Shown piece after piece: positions 44,871 through 56,240 of a stretch of 64,000 nt of DNA. The notes below the pieces were generated by a model. That model was not told the origin of the DNA. It did no database searches and was given only the letters and a program-made list of their open reading frames with translations. Numbering within the stretch: the stretch's first letter is position 1; each line of letters opens with the position of its first letter. Origin of the DNA: Takakia lepidozioides (taxonomy: Eukaryota > Streptophyta > Takakiopsida > Takakiales > Takakiaceae); the NCBI GenBank assembly GCA_030704615.1, contig CM060731.1:61174756-61238755 (forward strand), in the 5' to 3' direction. The translations under genes and the position numbers were made by a program.

Positions 44871-45169
44871 AATAAAATTTGCCGTAACAACAATCAAACA
44901 GATGTCAAGAAGCTTACCGTGTACATGTGGTCAAGAAAAGTCTCTTTTGTCAGGCTGTACCATGTGTTTGTCTTCTTTTCAGCACACCTCTACTGCTGAG
45001 GACTGAGCACATTCATGAATGACTTCAGTGGCATCAGCCCTATCTTCTGGATACGGAATAGAGTGTGGTAGAGATTTGTCATCACATGGGAGGTTTCATT
45101 GGACCTGGAAAAACCTTCAACTCATAAGATGATTTCTAATTGTGCAAACGCAGATCGGAACGAGAACAA

Positions 45170-45798
45170 TGTTGGTAACTTACTTGTTTATGTCGTGCAT
45201 GGCTGTCAAGAGCTGCGTGACACGTCCTTTGTGATCGAGTACCATGGAAACCACAGTGTCATTCGATCTCGTCCGAGTGCAAGCTTGAAATGTAATCCAT
45301 CCAAGCAAGCAGTCTATGGTTCCCATCCCAGACAAAAAACATCTTTCCCATAAACGCTTTTGTGGAGGCCTTTTTGGACAGCTTGAACTCAAACTCCCTG
45401 TTTACATCCCACCAGCATGTATCCTAACTTTGCTCTATGTCCTCTGTTACAAGACACTCCTCTCCTTTCGTGTTCACAGTGGATACATAGAACACTGCAG
45501 ATCCCTTGACATAGCCGTGAACAAAATCGTTCTTCAACTTCATGATGTCGTTCCTCAATGCGGGTCGAACCGCGGGCATGGAGATCATCCTGCATAGTGG
45601 GATAACCAGGTTTCCGCCGGGAACCTCCATTGACAGAATCACCTTCGAGGAGTTCATTTTCTGCCCACCCATAACCTCATCGACCTTGTCTTCATAGTGT
45701 CCCTCAAATGACTCTTCCTCACCATCACCTTCTGCCACTGCCGCATCTCCCCCCACGGATTTCTTTTTTGTTTTCCTCTTTGAGTGACAGATTGACAT
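45170..45798 (-). pseudogene. broken gene of unknown family next to MULE-1a
   Basis: The minus strand from 45798 encodes a lysine-rich start, an acidic stretch, and FVHGYVKGSAVFYVSTVNTK, GEECLVTEDIEQS ending in a stop. After a shift come MFFVWDGNHRLLAWMDYISS (about 45345-45286) and then, in another frame, MVLDHKGRVTQLLTAMHDIN. The segments read as one ancestral protein cut by at least two frameshifts. I do not recognise the family. It ends at the first palindrome of cluster A and points away from the MULE-1a transposase, so it may be an accessory gene of that element. Confidence 0.45.
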
Positions 45799-45800
45799 GG

Positions 45801-46273
45801 ATCAACCTTGCGTTGACGCAAGGTTGATTGATGGGGATGTAGCTTAGTCTGAAATGCATACCGCAACAGTCCATTGAACCCACTAAATGTTTTGCATTGA
45901 TGCAAGGTTCTTTTGGGGGCTTCAGATAATCGACTTTCCCTACTTTGCGGTTCCTGGTGCGAGACTTCGGATGCTGGGAGTGGCATCAAATCAGCCTCGC
46001 GTCAACGCAAGGTTGATTCGAGTGTTGAATCTCTGCTTCATGTCACCTTCATAAACATACACTTTGGAGGTCGACATCAACCTTGCGTCATGTCGAGCTC
46101 TCAGATTGGTGTTCAACAAACAAAAAAATCGGATGGAAAAGCACATTGCAACTTATGGTTTCTTCTTGGCACTTGATGATGCACCGGATGCATTCAACAG
46201 TTCCATGGCTGCCAAGCGTTTAGGGTTGGTGGGAATGAACAAAAAAGGCACCTTGCGTTGACGCAAGGTTGAT
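45801..46273. repeat. palindrome cluster A (AACCTTGCGT-TG-ACGCAAGGTT)
   Basis: Near-perfect palindromes occur at 45801-45828 (13-bp arms, TG centre), 45989-46018 (CA centre) and 46250-46270, with a shorter one at 45892-45905 and a half site at 46076-46090. All share AACCTTGCGT arms, or close variants, around a 2-bp centre. A diverged 40-bp direct repeat (46158-46197 and 46346-46386) lies beside them. The cluster is upstream of the MULE-1a transposase. Binding sites for the transposase are a reasonable guess. Confidence 0.85.
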
Positions 46274-46557
46274 GTCGACCTCTCTCATTAGCATGGAACA
46301 GAACAAAAACAAAAAAACAAAAAAGAGGGTTGATAATCACCTCCGGTTTCTTCTTTACACTTGATGATGCTCCTGAGGCATTCAACTTTTTCCATGAGGT
46401 CTGGAGGCAGCATGCTTCCAAGAGGTCCCGGTGGTGCGAAACAACGGCAAACGGCATGGTTTCTGTGTCCATCTCTCCTCCCTGCTCTCTCAAGACCTGG
46501 TTCTCCACTCGCAGTGCTTCCTCCCGAGCCCACCCTGAGCCCAGCTGACTTCCTCGT

Positions 46558-46574
46558 CCCCCCCCCCCCCCCCC
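46558..46574 (+). repeat. C17 homopolymer
   Basis: A run of 17 C between the palindrome cluster and the MULE-1a gene. Similar poly-C or poly-G runs occur throughout 51.5-52.6 kb and at 60.4 kb. Exact length may be a sequencing artefact. Confidence 0.7.
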
Positions 46575-47492
46575 TTCTATTGGAGGTTGCTCTTCGTCGC
46601 CTCTGGGATCACTTCAAGACCTTCCTCTCCAAACAGTGGTTGCAGAATCGGGTTTTGGCGTTCGTCCTCATCTCCGCTGGAGGTTTTTCTTCCTCATCCT
46701 AAGTTCTCGTCTCGTCTTCCTCATCCTCTCCTTAGCGCATATCCGTTGCTTGTTTGATGTGAAGTAAAGTGTTCTTCGACGTTTTCTTCTCCCTCGGGAT
46801 GTGGTCACCGTCTCTATAGAGTCCAGGGTTGCAAGGACAATAAGGAGAAGAAGGAAAAAATGGGGCTACGGTGGGTTCACCGCAAGGCCTTCCACGCCAA
46901 GATGATCGCTCGGAATGACCTGTGCGCCACATGCTCATTCCACGTGCATGGCGAACACGTGTCCACCTAATCGTTATGAATATCTCCGGAAATCATTTTT
47001 TTCTCATCCACCGAAATTCGTTCGGGTCCACCTCTCATCCGAAAAAGTTCATTGTTGAGTAATAGCTTTTGGGATGTTTCAGAGGAATGTGAAGTATGTA
47101 CAGTTGTACAGCGGTGCAGGTGCCGTTAAAATGAATGCAAATGGGCATCTCATCTGGAATCTCTGACATGACAGGCAGCTCTCTCAGTCAATCTTGCTGA
47201 GTTGGTTGTCCAATGCACTGGTGGGGCACCTGTGAGAAAACAGTTGGATTCTTTGATTAGGGCTGACATTATCCACTCCGCATTTGGGCACTCTGCGACC
47301 ATCCACTTGGTTCGCATGGGGACACGTTTCTATGATGTGCCGAACCGCGTTAGGAGACCTGCAAGCGGGAGCGACACCTGCAATTATGTGTAAGGACGTC
47401 TTCTATACAGCCAAAAAACTCCGCTCTAGTACAACCTGCAATCAGAAGCAACGTCGGACTGTGAACTATGCATTTTGAAGCAACATTGACAG
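46575..47492. other. upstream region of MULE-1a
   Basis: No supported coding sequence. A short plus-strand frame at about 47190-47390 (QLDSLIRADIIHSAFGHSAT) has coding-like composition and could be a leader exon, but no family is recognised. The promoter of the transposase gene is expected here. Confidence 0.3.
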
Positions 47493-50400
47493 ATGGCCTC
47501 CCAGCCCATGGGCTCCCTTGACGCGGACTTCTTCGGTGAGGACCACCCTGTCCCCTTTTCTTACGAGGTGGAAGATGATGGTTTTGCGGTGGTGCATGAA
47601 CACGTGCTCACAACGCAGTTTCGGTTGGAAAATGGAACTCTATTCCTTGAAAGGGAAGTGTACGATGCCAATGGAAAACTGCTCAAGTACGCGTTCTAGA
47701 AACCTTTGCATACTGCACCAACCACACAATGGAGAGTGACTCCAGGCATATACAGGATGCTCAATGCTCCTCGGAGACAGTCTGCAGGATCGTTCGTTAC
47801 TCCTGGCACGGCAGCAATAGTGGCCCAAGAGAAAACACCCGTGGTTGTCAAGAAAGAGTCAAGTATCGTTAACACTGTAGTTGAGCTTTTGGACTCATCC
47901 TCCGATGACGCCTGTGAAATACCGTCCGTGGATCAGCCATGTCCACATCAGGAAGCAGATGTGGAGGAGATCACTAGTGTCATTCCTAAACTGAAAGCCG
48001 TGGGTGGGATGGCAGATTCAAGAGTGAGTTGAGGGGGATTGACTGGAGCACTTTCAATGTTCAGAGGGTGGCATTCTTGCCAGAATCTTTTGATGGTAAT
48101 ATTGTTTTCGAGTTGCCTCCTCCTGGTCGCATGGGGGGCATTTCCAGTCTCATGGAAGGAGTGGACAAAAAACACGATGGGCACCCTTGGTGCCGCACAA
48201 AAACCTCCAATATTCACAACCGCGACAACCTCGTATTCAGGCGAACAGTCTGTAATGGGCACCTGAAATGCGAGAACATGAAATGTAGACACTTCGCATT
48301 GTCGGGTGTGCAAAACCAAAGCGAATGGGATGGTGTCAGTGAGAATCCATTCAAGCCTGTGTGACACCACCATACAGTAACACTTTTGTGTGCAAGTTCT
48401 GTAGGGTACCACCTTGCTGCCTTACAATGTGTGGCGCCAGAATGTACTATGTGGTGCATCGATTCAAAATCCTGACTAGAGCCTGTGTCCATTTCGGTTT
48501 TCACAACCACCCTGTGTCCAAGGGGGATTACAGGGAGAGCGTTGAGACAGTCTCGCGTCTGATAAGGCAAGAGTTGGATACCAATCCAACTGGAACCACA
48601 TCTGCAATTGCCATGGGGGCGAGCAAGTCCTTTCTGGAAAGCCCAACTTTGACTTCTCCAAACATTAGGAATCAGGTGAACGCTTTAAGAATGGGCTCTG
48701 GGAGCCGAGGTTATATGGACAATATTATGCATTTGAAGAAAAGGAGCATGTACGACTACATCCAAGACAGCATTTTCCCGGGGCAAGGAGCCAGGAAAGT
48801 GTTCCTATTCAAAATGTCCACAAAAGGTGAGGGCAACGGAGTCAGTCTGGTTAAACATATGCAGAAGGGTGGCAATCTTGGCAACTGCTTCCTTATGTTT
48901 GATCACGTCAAGAGGGTTAAAGACTGGACCACAATGGCATGTCATGTTTACGACCCCTGTGTACCAGCATGTCATGACAATTGCAGTGTGTGACATGCAG
49001 TCAGAGGACACAGATTCACAGCAGCTCACGTGGGAAGCTCTCATTCGTGTTATGGCCTCCAATGGTCTCCCATCTCCCAATTTTGTTGGTTTCATGGCCG
49101 ACTGTGCTCAAGCTAACTTCAACGCTGTCTGCAGCCAATGCCTGGAAGAGAACGTACGTGTCTTTTTCATTGGACACAATCCCTGGACAAACACACAAAG
49201 GCAGACATCAAGCCAGATATGCAGAGTATGCATCATCAACTGTGCAAACAGTACAAAGACGCCAAAACTATGGGGGAAGCGAATACATTGTTCCAGACAA
49301 TTCGTGCCTGGTGGTACTCATCTGGTGCGGCATTGGAGGATAACATGAGGGCACTGGAAGACTAGTTCGCATTTTGGCACTTCCGTTACTGACAGTGGGG
49401 AGCGGCCATGACAACGGTGAGCAGTTTGCATTCACCTTCCTTTGGGTGCTTCGGATATATCTTTCAGGGTCCCATCCTAATATCGGCTTTGTGTTTTTTT
49501 GCCTTGCAGCATATGTCCATTGAGGAGATGGCGGACATGCTGTCTTGCAATCTAGCGGAGACAGTGCACAATGCCTGGTTGCAGCAATCCGGCAAAAAGA
49601 GAAGAGATTTGTATGCGGCTACGGCCGATGAACTTATCCGTGCTCTGCAGCAGCAAACCAGATACAGGTCATTCTTTAGGGGTGGCCTTGGAGGCAAAGG
49701 CCTGGACAGGAGCGAGTTGATGTTGCGGGCAGCCAGAAGATCAGGGGATCCCAGCAAAATAGCGCGAGCAGTGAGCATATGTGCAGATGGCACCCCTCTC
49801 GTGGGAAGAGTTCCCCATCTGGAAGGCGAAGAGAGATTCGGGTCTTGCAAACGGAAATTGGATACCCCTCCTGGATCGGATGCAGATTCCCATAGGACGG
49901 ATAGGGTCAACTTCTCGACGCCACGTGTTCCCTTGGATCAGAGATGGAATTGCGGAACATCCACAGGTGAGGGCCATTCTGCCCCAGACCGGACCCCTGC
50001 ATCAAGCACTGTCACTACAACGGTTGAAGACCAGAACGTGGTGCCGCATGTAATAGAGTCCATGTGCTTGGACAAGGTTTGGCATATAGAACGCACAAGT
50101 GCTGGATCGCGTGTGAAATGCACGGCGATCAGGGCCACCAATCATGAAAAATGTACATCATTAATATCCAGAGGGAAAGAACACACTGCAGCTCCTACAT
50201 TCACAGGTTTGTTTCTCCCTTACGGCCAAGGAGAGGCAAAGAACCACAAGTTCTGGTTTTGCGCTGACGATTGCGGGAGATGTGTGCGTGGGACAGTGAG
50301 GCCCTCCGTGGTGAGGAAGCCTACTCCACCAACCGTGTGGCCTGTGAAGATGGGCACAGGTCTCACTCACCAAGAGATCGCAATGCTGGAAGAGGCGGGT

Positions 50401-50892
50401 TTCTCCCTAGCCAGACATTCCATTACACGTGAAGGTGCTTCAAGTACAAGCGGTTCACGGGTACCTCCGCCTGACGCTCACTTGTGGCCAACTAGACAGA
50501 ATGGGAAGTTGGTTCGATGATTCCCTCCAACCGCCGAACACTATGGCAAAATCGAGTCCGCGAGAATGCTTCACGCTCGTGTTGCGGGAACAATGGAAGT
50601 GCCTGATCTAGGGTATGGTCGGGTCTTCACCATGATCTCATCCGCATCTGCGCTGCAGGACAAGACGTACGACATCACTGTTTCCAATTTTCCCAATTGT
50701 ACCTGTCCTGATTTTGTTGGTATGCTTTCAAGTAGTTTGGGAAAGAGAGGGAAGTTCATACCGTGCAAACACCTTTACTTCGTCTTCTTGAGAAGGATGG
50801 TTTGTGATCCAAAGCGGGACTTCTTCATTCACCAAGCCACTATGAGTTTCAACGAAGTCAACACACTTCTACAGCGGGATACAAGCCCATAG
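47493..50892 (+). pseudogene. MULE-1a transposase with SWIM zinc finger, decayed
   Basis: Pieces in order: an acidic N-terminus from ATG 47493, CNGHLKCENMKCRHFAL (about 48251), CKFCRVPPCCLTMCG and a C-x-H-x-H end with FHNHPVSKGDYRE (48391-48540). A D-type block follows (LMFDHVKRVKDWT, 48895), then PNFVGFMADCAQANFNAV (D, about 49078), C-L-F-H-W (49147) and HMSIEEMADML...LAETVHNAWL (E, 49510-49580) after a 49408-49509 intron. The C-terminal SWIM motif is NCTCPDF-x13-FIPCKHLYFVF (50697-50796). This is the Mutator-like transposase layout (DDE plus SWIM). Four in-frame stops (47697 TAG, 49363 TAG, 49390 TGA, 50518 TGA) and frameshifts near 48030, 48361, 48960 and 49145 make it non-functional. MULE-1b has sense codons at three of these stops. 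Confidence 0.85.
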
Positions 50893-51096
50893 AAAGCATG
50901 CACTTGACATGAAGAAATCTGTGTTTTCCTTGACTACAACTTGTAATGGAATGGTTGTTCAAGTCCAGTGTCTCTCAATGTATGTCGTCTAACAACTTTG
51001 CTATGCGTGGGTCAATGCATTTGTTGCATTGGTTTGTCATTTTGTTTTCATTAGCAAGCACAAGAAACTACCTTTAGATAGACAGATGATCAAATC

Positions 51097-51325
51097 AACC
51101 TCGTGTTAACACGAGGTTTACTTGGAGTTTTCCAAATCCCCCTTGTGCCGACACAAGGTTGATTTTAGTTCTAAGAAGGTTGATATGAACACGAGGTTGA
51201 TATGAAGTTCTCCGAATCAACCTCGTGTTGACACGATGTTGATTTTAGTTCCAGGAAAACAACCTCGTGTTAAACACAACGTTCATTTCAGTTCTAGGAG
51301 ATGAAGCTCTTGTTAACAGAAGGTT
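51097..51325. repeat. palindrome cluster B (AACCTCGTGT-TR-ACACGAGGTT)
   Basis: A perfect 22-bp palindrome at 51097-51118 is followed every 40-44 bp by variants: 51141-51158, a half site at 51187-51200, 51215-51244, 51261-51283 and 51305-51325. Most are separated by TTGATTTTAGTTCTAGGA-like spacers, so this is a short tandem array. Arms match cluster A at 8 of 10 positions. It lies about 200 bp after the MULE-1a stop. Confidence 0.85.
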
Positions 51326-51464
51326 GAACTCCAGGAAAGCCCAAAACCCTTCATCCCTTTCACCTTCATGTGGTGAAATCAGCAGTTGGGGGCCCCACGG
51401 TTAGAGGCCCACCTTCTTTGTGGTGATGTGGCATGACCTGGACCAGGATCACGCCACGTCAGCT

Positions 51465-51525
51465 GCGTGAGCGTAGGCTCACGCCACATCATCATTGTGT
51501 GAGTGTACGATCACACGCTCACGCG
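51465..51525. repeat. GCGTGAGC inverted-repeat group
   Basis: GCGTGAGC-GTAG-GCTCACGC is a perfect hairpin at 51465-51484, and a second GCTCACGCG lies at 51517-51525 next to GTGTGA-8-TCACAC. The same GCGTGAGC motif recurs as a tandem repeat at 60.7 kb on the far side of the MULE-2/Ulp1 pair. Confidence 0.65.
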
Positions 51526-51539
51526 GTAGCGTCGTTGCC

Positions 51540-51588
51540 CTCCCACGGAGCTCCCCGCTCCCCTCCTGCGGTCCCCTGTGTCTCCGCT

Positions 51589-51620
<32 letters not shown>

Positions 51621-52745
51621 CGGCGCTCTCCGCTCCCCTCCTTCGCTCCCTTGTATATCTGCTCCCCTATTTCGCTCCTCCCCTCCTCCGCCCCCCTGTG
51701 CCTCCGCTCCCCTGTTTCGGCACCCCCTCCCACAGAGCTCCCCACTCCCCTGTTTCGCTGCTCCCCTGTACCCCCCCCCCCCCCCCCCGCGGAGCTTTAC
51801 GATCCCCTATATATCTAGTCCCCTGTTTTGCTCCCTCACGATGCTCTCCGCTCCCCTGTATCTCTGCTCCCCTCGGCGCTTCCCGCTCCCTGGTGCCTCC
51901 GCGACCCTCTTTCGCTGCTCCCTGTATCCTCGCCCCTCGCGGAGCTTTCCGCTCCCCTGCATGTCTACTCCCCTGTTTCCTTCCCTCGCGGCGCTCTCCG
52001 CTCCCCTGTGCCTGCGCTCCCCTGTTTCGCTCCCCGCTCACCTCCTCCGCTCCCCTGTGTCTCTACTCCCTTGTTTGGCTCCCCCCGCGCACTCCGCTCC
52101 CCGGTGCCTGCGCTTCCCTGTTTCGCTCCCCGCTCACCTCCTCTGCTCCCCTATATCTCTGCTCCCCTGTTCCGCTCCCCCGCGGCTTGATCCGTTCCCC
52201 GGTTCTTCCGCTCCCCTATGCCCCCCCCCCCCCCCCCCCCCTGCCGCGGCCCTCCTCCGCTCCCCTGTCCCTTTGCTCCCCCGCAACGCTCCCCGGTGCC
52301 TCTGCGACCCTGTTCCCCCCCCCCCCCCCCCCCCAACATCACTCTCCGCTCCCCTCCTGCGCTCCCTTGTTTGGCCCCCCCTCCCGCAGAGCTCCCCGCA
52401 CCCCTCCTTTGGTCCCCTGTATCTCTGCTCCCCCGCGGCGCTCTTCGCTCCCCTCTATATCTGCTCCCCTGTTTGCCCCCCCCCCCCCCCCACAGCGCAC
52501 TCCGCTCCCCTGTATCTCTGCTCCCCTATTTCGCTCCCCCGCGGCGCGCTCTGCTCCCCTGTGTCCCCCCCCCCCCCTTCCCGTGGCGCTCCCCGCTCCC
52601 CTCCTTCGGTCCCTTGTATCTCTGCTCCTTTGTTCCGCTCCCCCGCGATGCTCTCCGCTCCCCTCCTTCGCTCCCCTCTATTTCTGCTCCCCTCTTTCGT
52701 TCCCCTCTTTATCTTCGCCCCTGTTTGTCTGCGCTCCCCTGCCAG
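51540..52745 (+). repeat. degenerate CTCCCCTGT minisatellite with poly-C runs
   Basis: Roughly 1.2 kb of GCTCCCCTGTNTC-like units about 12-15 bp long, broken by C-runs of 9-28 bases. All three frames stay open, giving long Pro/Leu/Ser-rich translations that are artefacts of the repeat. It ends just before the first exon of MULE-2. The same unit fills the MULE-2 and Ulp1 introns. Confidence 0.88.
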
Positions 52746-53045
52746 AAAAGTAGATCGACGGTGGGTAAACCGTCCCGCGAATATGCGCCGTCTCTCACCA
52801 AAATGGACGGCCGTGATGCCCTGCAAGGTGGCACGTGGACGTCCAGGATTGGATGTAGCATTGCAGGGCCTGCCAATGGATTTGAATTGTCACTCTCACT
52901 ATTCATTTGCAGGTCCCTCGTACGATGTTGGAGCTGCACACGGCCCATCTATTGTGTGACCTGCTTGCGAGAGTGCAACGGCCGCTCGGAGGTCCTTTCA
53001 ACCACCTGCAGTTGGGCTGGACTACAACGATAGTCAGCGGCCGAC

Positions 53046-55876
53046 ATGGTTGCAAAAGAACTATGGAAACCGCAGTCATTCCTTTGGGATAGAGCTGAAG
53101 ATTTTGTTTGTGGAGAGCAATCAATGCCTGGTGTGCCAACAACATTCTCAGTCATTCATACAAGCAAGGCTGCTAAGAGTGGTTTGATAACGCCACGAGC
53201 AAACAGTTATTGAGTGGTTCACTTGTGCGTTCCTTTCCTGGCTTTCTTTCATTTTGTGGTCAATGCATCTGTTTCATACCAGCTTCTTAATCCACGACAT
53301 GTGCAGGTACCATTGTGCATATGTATTATGGCCCGGAGGTCAATCGCAATTCAGAAATTCGTGTTTGCAGACCTCCGCCAAGACCGCTACGAGGTCACAA
53401 GAAAACCAACCCTGGAACAACCTGATTGCCCCGCAAGCCCAAGGACCACAAAGGTCCTCGCCGATCGAGCAAAGACCATGTGGAATCGTTCAAGAGGGGT
53501 TGTTGTTGTAGTTTCAAGATTGGGCAGTGTTTTTTGGATCCCGCCATAGCGGTCATTACGTTCTACAATAAAAACCATGTAGACACAGGTGGTTTGCCTT
53601 GTCATGGCACTCTGGATCCAACATGTTCCCATACTCGCATTGCACTTGAGCCCCACATAAGTGAAGCGATGAAGAAGTGGGTGATGGAGAATTTGCAGGC
53701 TGGTCTTTCGGCGGCGAAGATTATGGCTTTACACAAATAGCATTTACATGAGAATTTGGCAGATGGTGGCAAGTGGAGTTGAGATGATTTCCTGTTAGAC
53801 CACGACGTGCGAAATTTGGCAAAAAAACTAGCTTGGGAGACATATAAGCGACACAAGAGCGATCCTGTCAGCACAAAAATGTGGATGGATGCCAACCCAT
53901 CATGTGTCTTCTTCTTGGTGCGAGTGATTCCGGCGGTGGCAAGTTCACTGTTGGTATCCAGACTCCATGGCAGAGGCGCCAAATGCTGGAACTAGGACAC
54001 AATCGCATTGTCGCATGTGATGCTACATTCGGAACAAATGAAAGCAAGGTTAGTGGTCCCTTCTCTGCTCCCCTGACTACTTTCATGTCTGCTCCCTGGC
54101 TTTGCGCTCCCCTCTGTGTTCCCCAATCCATGCCAACCCCCTGTGCCTCGTGTGATCCCATGTTTGCTCCCCTGTATGCTCTCCTGTCCGCGCCCACTGT
54201 CTGTGCATCCTTTGGCTCCCCCGTGTGCTCCCCTACTGGGCTGTGTGCTCCCCTGTGTGTTCCCCTGTCCGCGTAGCCTCACAGCCCCGTATTTTCGACC
54301 CTTTGCGCTTCCCTGCTGTGCTGCCTGCTCCCCTGTGTCTTCCCCCGTTAGTGCCCAGCCTCTGTGCCCCGTGTCTGCTCTCGCGTGTGCTCCCCTGTTA
54401 TGCTGTCTGCTCCCCTCCACGCTCCCCTATTGTGTGCCCCCCATTTTCCTAACACTTTTTTGGTGTCTGCAGTTCCCTCTTTATACTCTAATGGTCTTCA
54501 ATACATGGCTGAACGGCATACCCGTAGCCTATGTCATATCAGCTCTATCAGTACTCAAGGAAGATGAACCCGGTTGGCGACCCAATGCCTTCATTGTTGA
54601 TGACGCTGATGCGGAAATCAATGCGATTCGGTGAGTTCACTTTCATTGCATTTAATTTCAGGGGTATTCTGATCAATGTTGTATTCCCAAGGCTTACCGA
54701 ACCCATTCCTCTATTGCAGGGAGGTGTTTCCAGATGTTGCGATTTACCTCTGCTTGTGGCATGTTCGCCGTGCTTGGTTGAAAAATGCTATAAGGAAGAT
54801 CAAGGATGGACAACTTGCAAGTCTCGTGCTGAAGGGTATGGGTCAGATGATGTACAGCAAGGAGGCTCCGGGGGGTGATGTGGCAGAGGAATGGGCTGAA
54901 TTGCAACTGTGGATGTTGGAGTGCACATATCCAGATGTAGGGGATTTCTGGGATTACATCCACAAGGAGTGGGTTCCAAAATGTAAAATGTGGGTCACGG
55001 GAGCGCGCAATGTCCCGCATGCCAGCCAAGACACAAATGCAGGCATTGAAGCGTACCATGGCAACCTCAAAGCAAGGTTGCGTAGTGGAAAAGAGAAAAT
55101 GGACAGGCGTAGAATGGATTGGTTAATATATGAGCTAGTTGAAGGTTTACTTACCCACTACTGGTACATGGGAAACTTGAAGGCGCATGGGTTCATTCGC
55201 AACAAAAGACAGGAGAACTTAATGTCTAATGCAGTCTTTCTAGCACGGGAGATACCGGAGTCAGATGTAGAATTGCCCGCTAGAGACGACTTGCCCGCAT
55301 ATGTCAAAAGTCAATCGAAGCCTGGAGTTGTCTACACGATCCACAGTCGTGCATCAGAATGGGCAATCTATGGGCTGAGAAGGGCAACTTGTGCAAGCAT
55401 CAAGTCAAGATGTTGCAGTTGCTGAAGCAACAGGGGAGCAGACAATGTCACCGTCCACTCCACCAGAGCAGGAGACTCCACTTTCCAGTCAGGAGACTCG
55501 TACCCAAAGACAAGGGTCTATTTTGGATGCCATTGCCACTGAAAACAAGATGCTCACTGACATTGTTGGCAACGACATCGTTCTGCAGGAACATTTGCTC
55601 TCTCAACTTAGGGTCAGTAAAGGACGCCTCATCACTTTGATTGCGCGCGGAAAGGCAGGGCTGTCCCACCCTACAGCAAAAAGGTTCAATCCCGTTGAAG
55701 ACGATTCAGGAAGCCTGAGCTTGAAACGGCGTAAGGATTTTGTTGAGGCCAACATCTTTGGGAGACGGCCTTATCCTCGGGGAGCAGTTGCCAATCGAAT
55801 GAAGTCCAATCCAGGTTCTGCAAATATATTGCGTGCCATGCACACTGTTGCATGCAATAGACGACCCACATTCTAG
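53046..55876 (+). pseudogene. MULE-2 transposase, decayed
   Basis: A likely first exon starts at ATG 53046 (MVAKELWKPQSFLWDRAED, then a TGA). Exon 2 (53306-54048) carries RGCCCSFKIGQCFLDP and HVDTGGLPCHG, a zinc-binding N-terminal domain, and ends in the first catalytic block ACDATFGTNESK. Exon 3 (54473-54630) has YVISALSVLKEDEPGW and FIVDDADAEINAIR (second D). Exon 4 from 54720 has YLCLWHVRRAW (C/H motif) and QDTNAGIEAYHGNLKARL (E). A GNLCKHQVKML SWIM remnant is out of frame near 55389, without its C-x-C half. A Ser/Thr-rich tail runs to 55876. Stops at 53738 (TAG) and about 53780 (TGA), plus frameshifts near 53920 and 55360, break it. The DDE order identifies a Mutator-like transposase distinct from MULE-1. 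The 54049-54472 intron is largely CTCCCC repeat. Confidence 0.85.
54049..54472 (+). repeat. CTCCCCTGT repeat filling a MULE-2 intron
   Basis: The intron begins GTTAGTGG and ends TTTGGTGTCTGCAG. Between them lie about 25 CTCCCCT- or GCTCCC-like units (54061-54430), pyrimidine-rich in the sense strand. The splice joins NESK to FPLYTL in frame, so the intron is real and the repeat is transcribed. Confidence 0.8.
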
Positions 55877-55904
55877 AACTTAGCATGTGCCATTGTCTTG
55901 TAGT

Positions 55905-56240
55905 GCTCTCCTACTCCCTTGCACACTCCAATACTGAGGTTTGTCTGCTCCCCTCTCATCTGCCCCCCTACTACCGCTCCTCCACTGCTCCCCTTTGCAG
56001 TCTCGGTTCCTCGAAACTGTCATGTCTCCTGTGCCCCCCTTATCTATGCCCCCCTACCCTGTGCTCCCCTGTCCTCTGGGCCCCTGCTACTGGTCCTCCA
56101 CTGCTCCCTATGCAGGCATTTTCCTCCAAACTGTCGTGTCTGCTCTCCTCCCCTGTAATGTGGCCCCCTGCTTCTATGCCCCCCCAGCTCTATGCCCCCT
56201 TTATCTGTGCCCCCTGCCCTGTGCTCCCCTGTCCTCTGCC
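55905..56240 (+). repeat. CTCCCC repeat after the MULE-2 stop
   Basis: Units of GCTCCCCT and GCCCCCCTA-type with a longer internal repeat: CGTGCTCCCCTGTCCTCTG-type segments, and CCTCCAAACTGTCGTGTCTGC at 56123 resembling CTCGAAACTGTCATGTCTCC at 56008. Pyrimidine-rich on the plus strand, as in the other blocks of the plus-strand gene. Confidence 0.75.

Noticed and set aside
51433-53033. Overlapping plus-strand ORFs of 508, 391 and 271 codons, rich in Pro, Leu and Ser
   Set aside because: They are translations of the CTCCCCTGT repeat; all three frames stay open because the repeat lacks stop codons. No domain is present.
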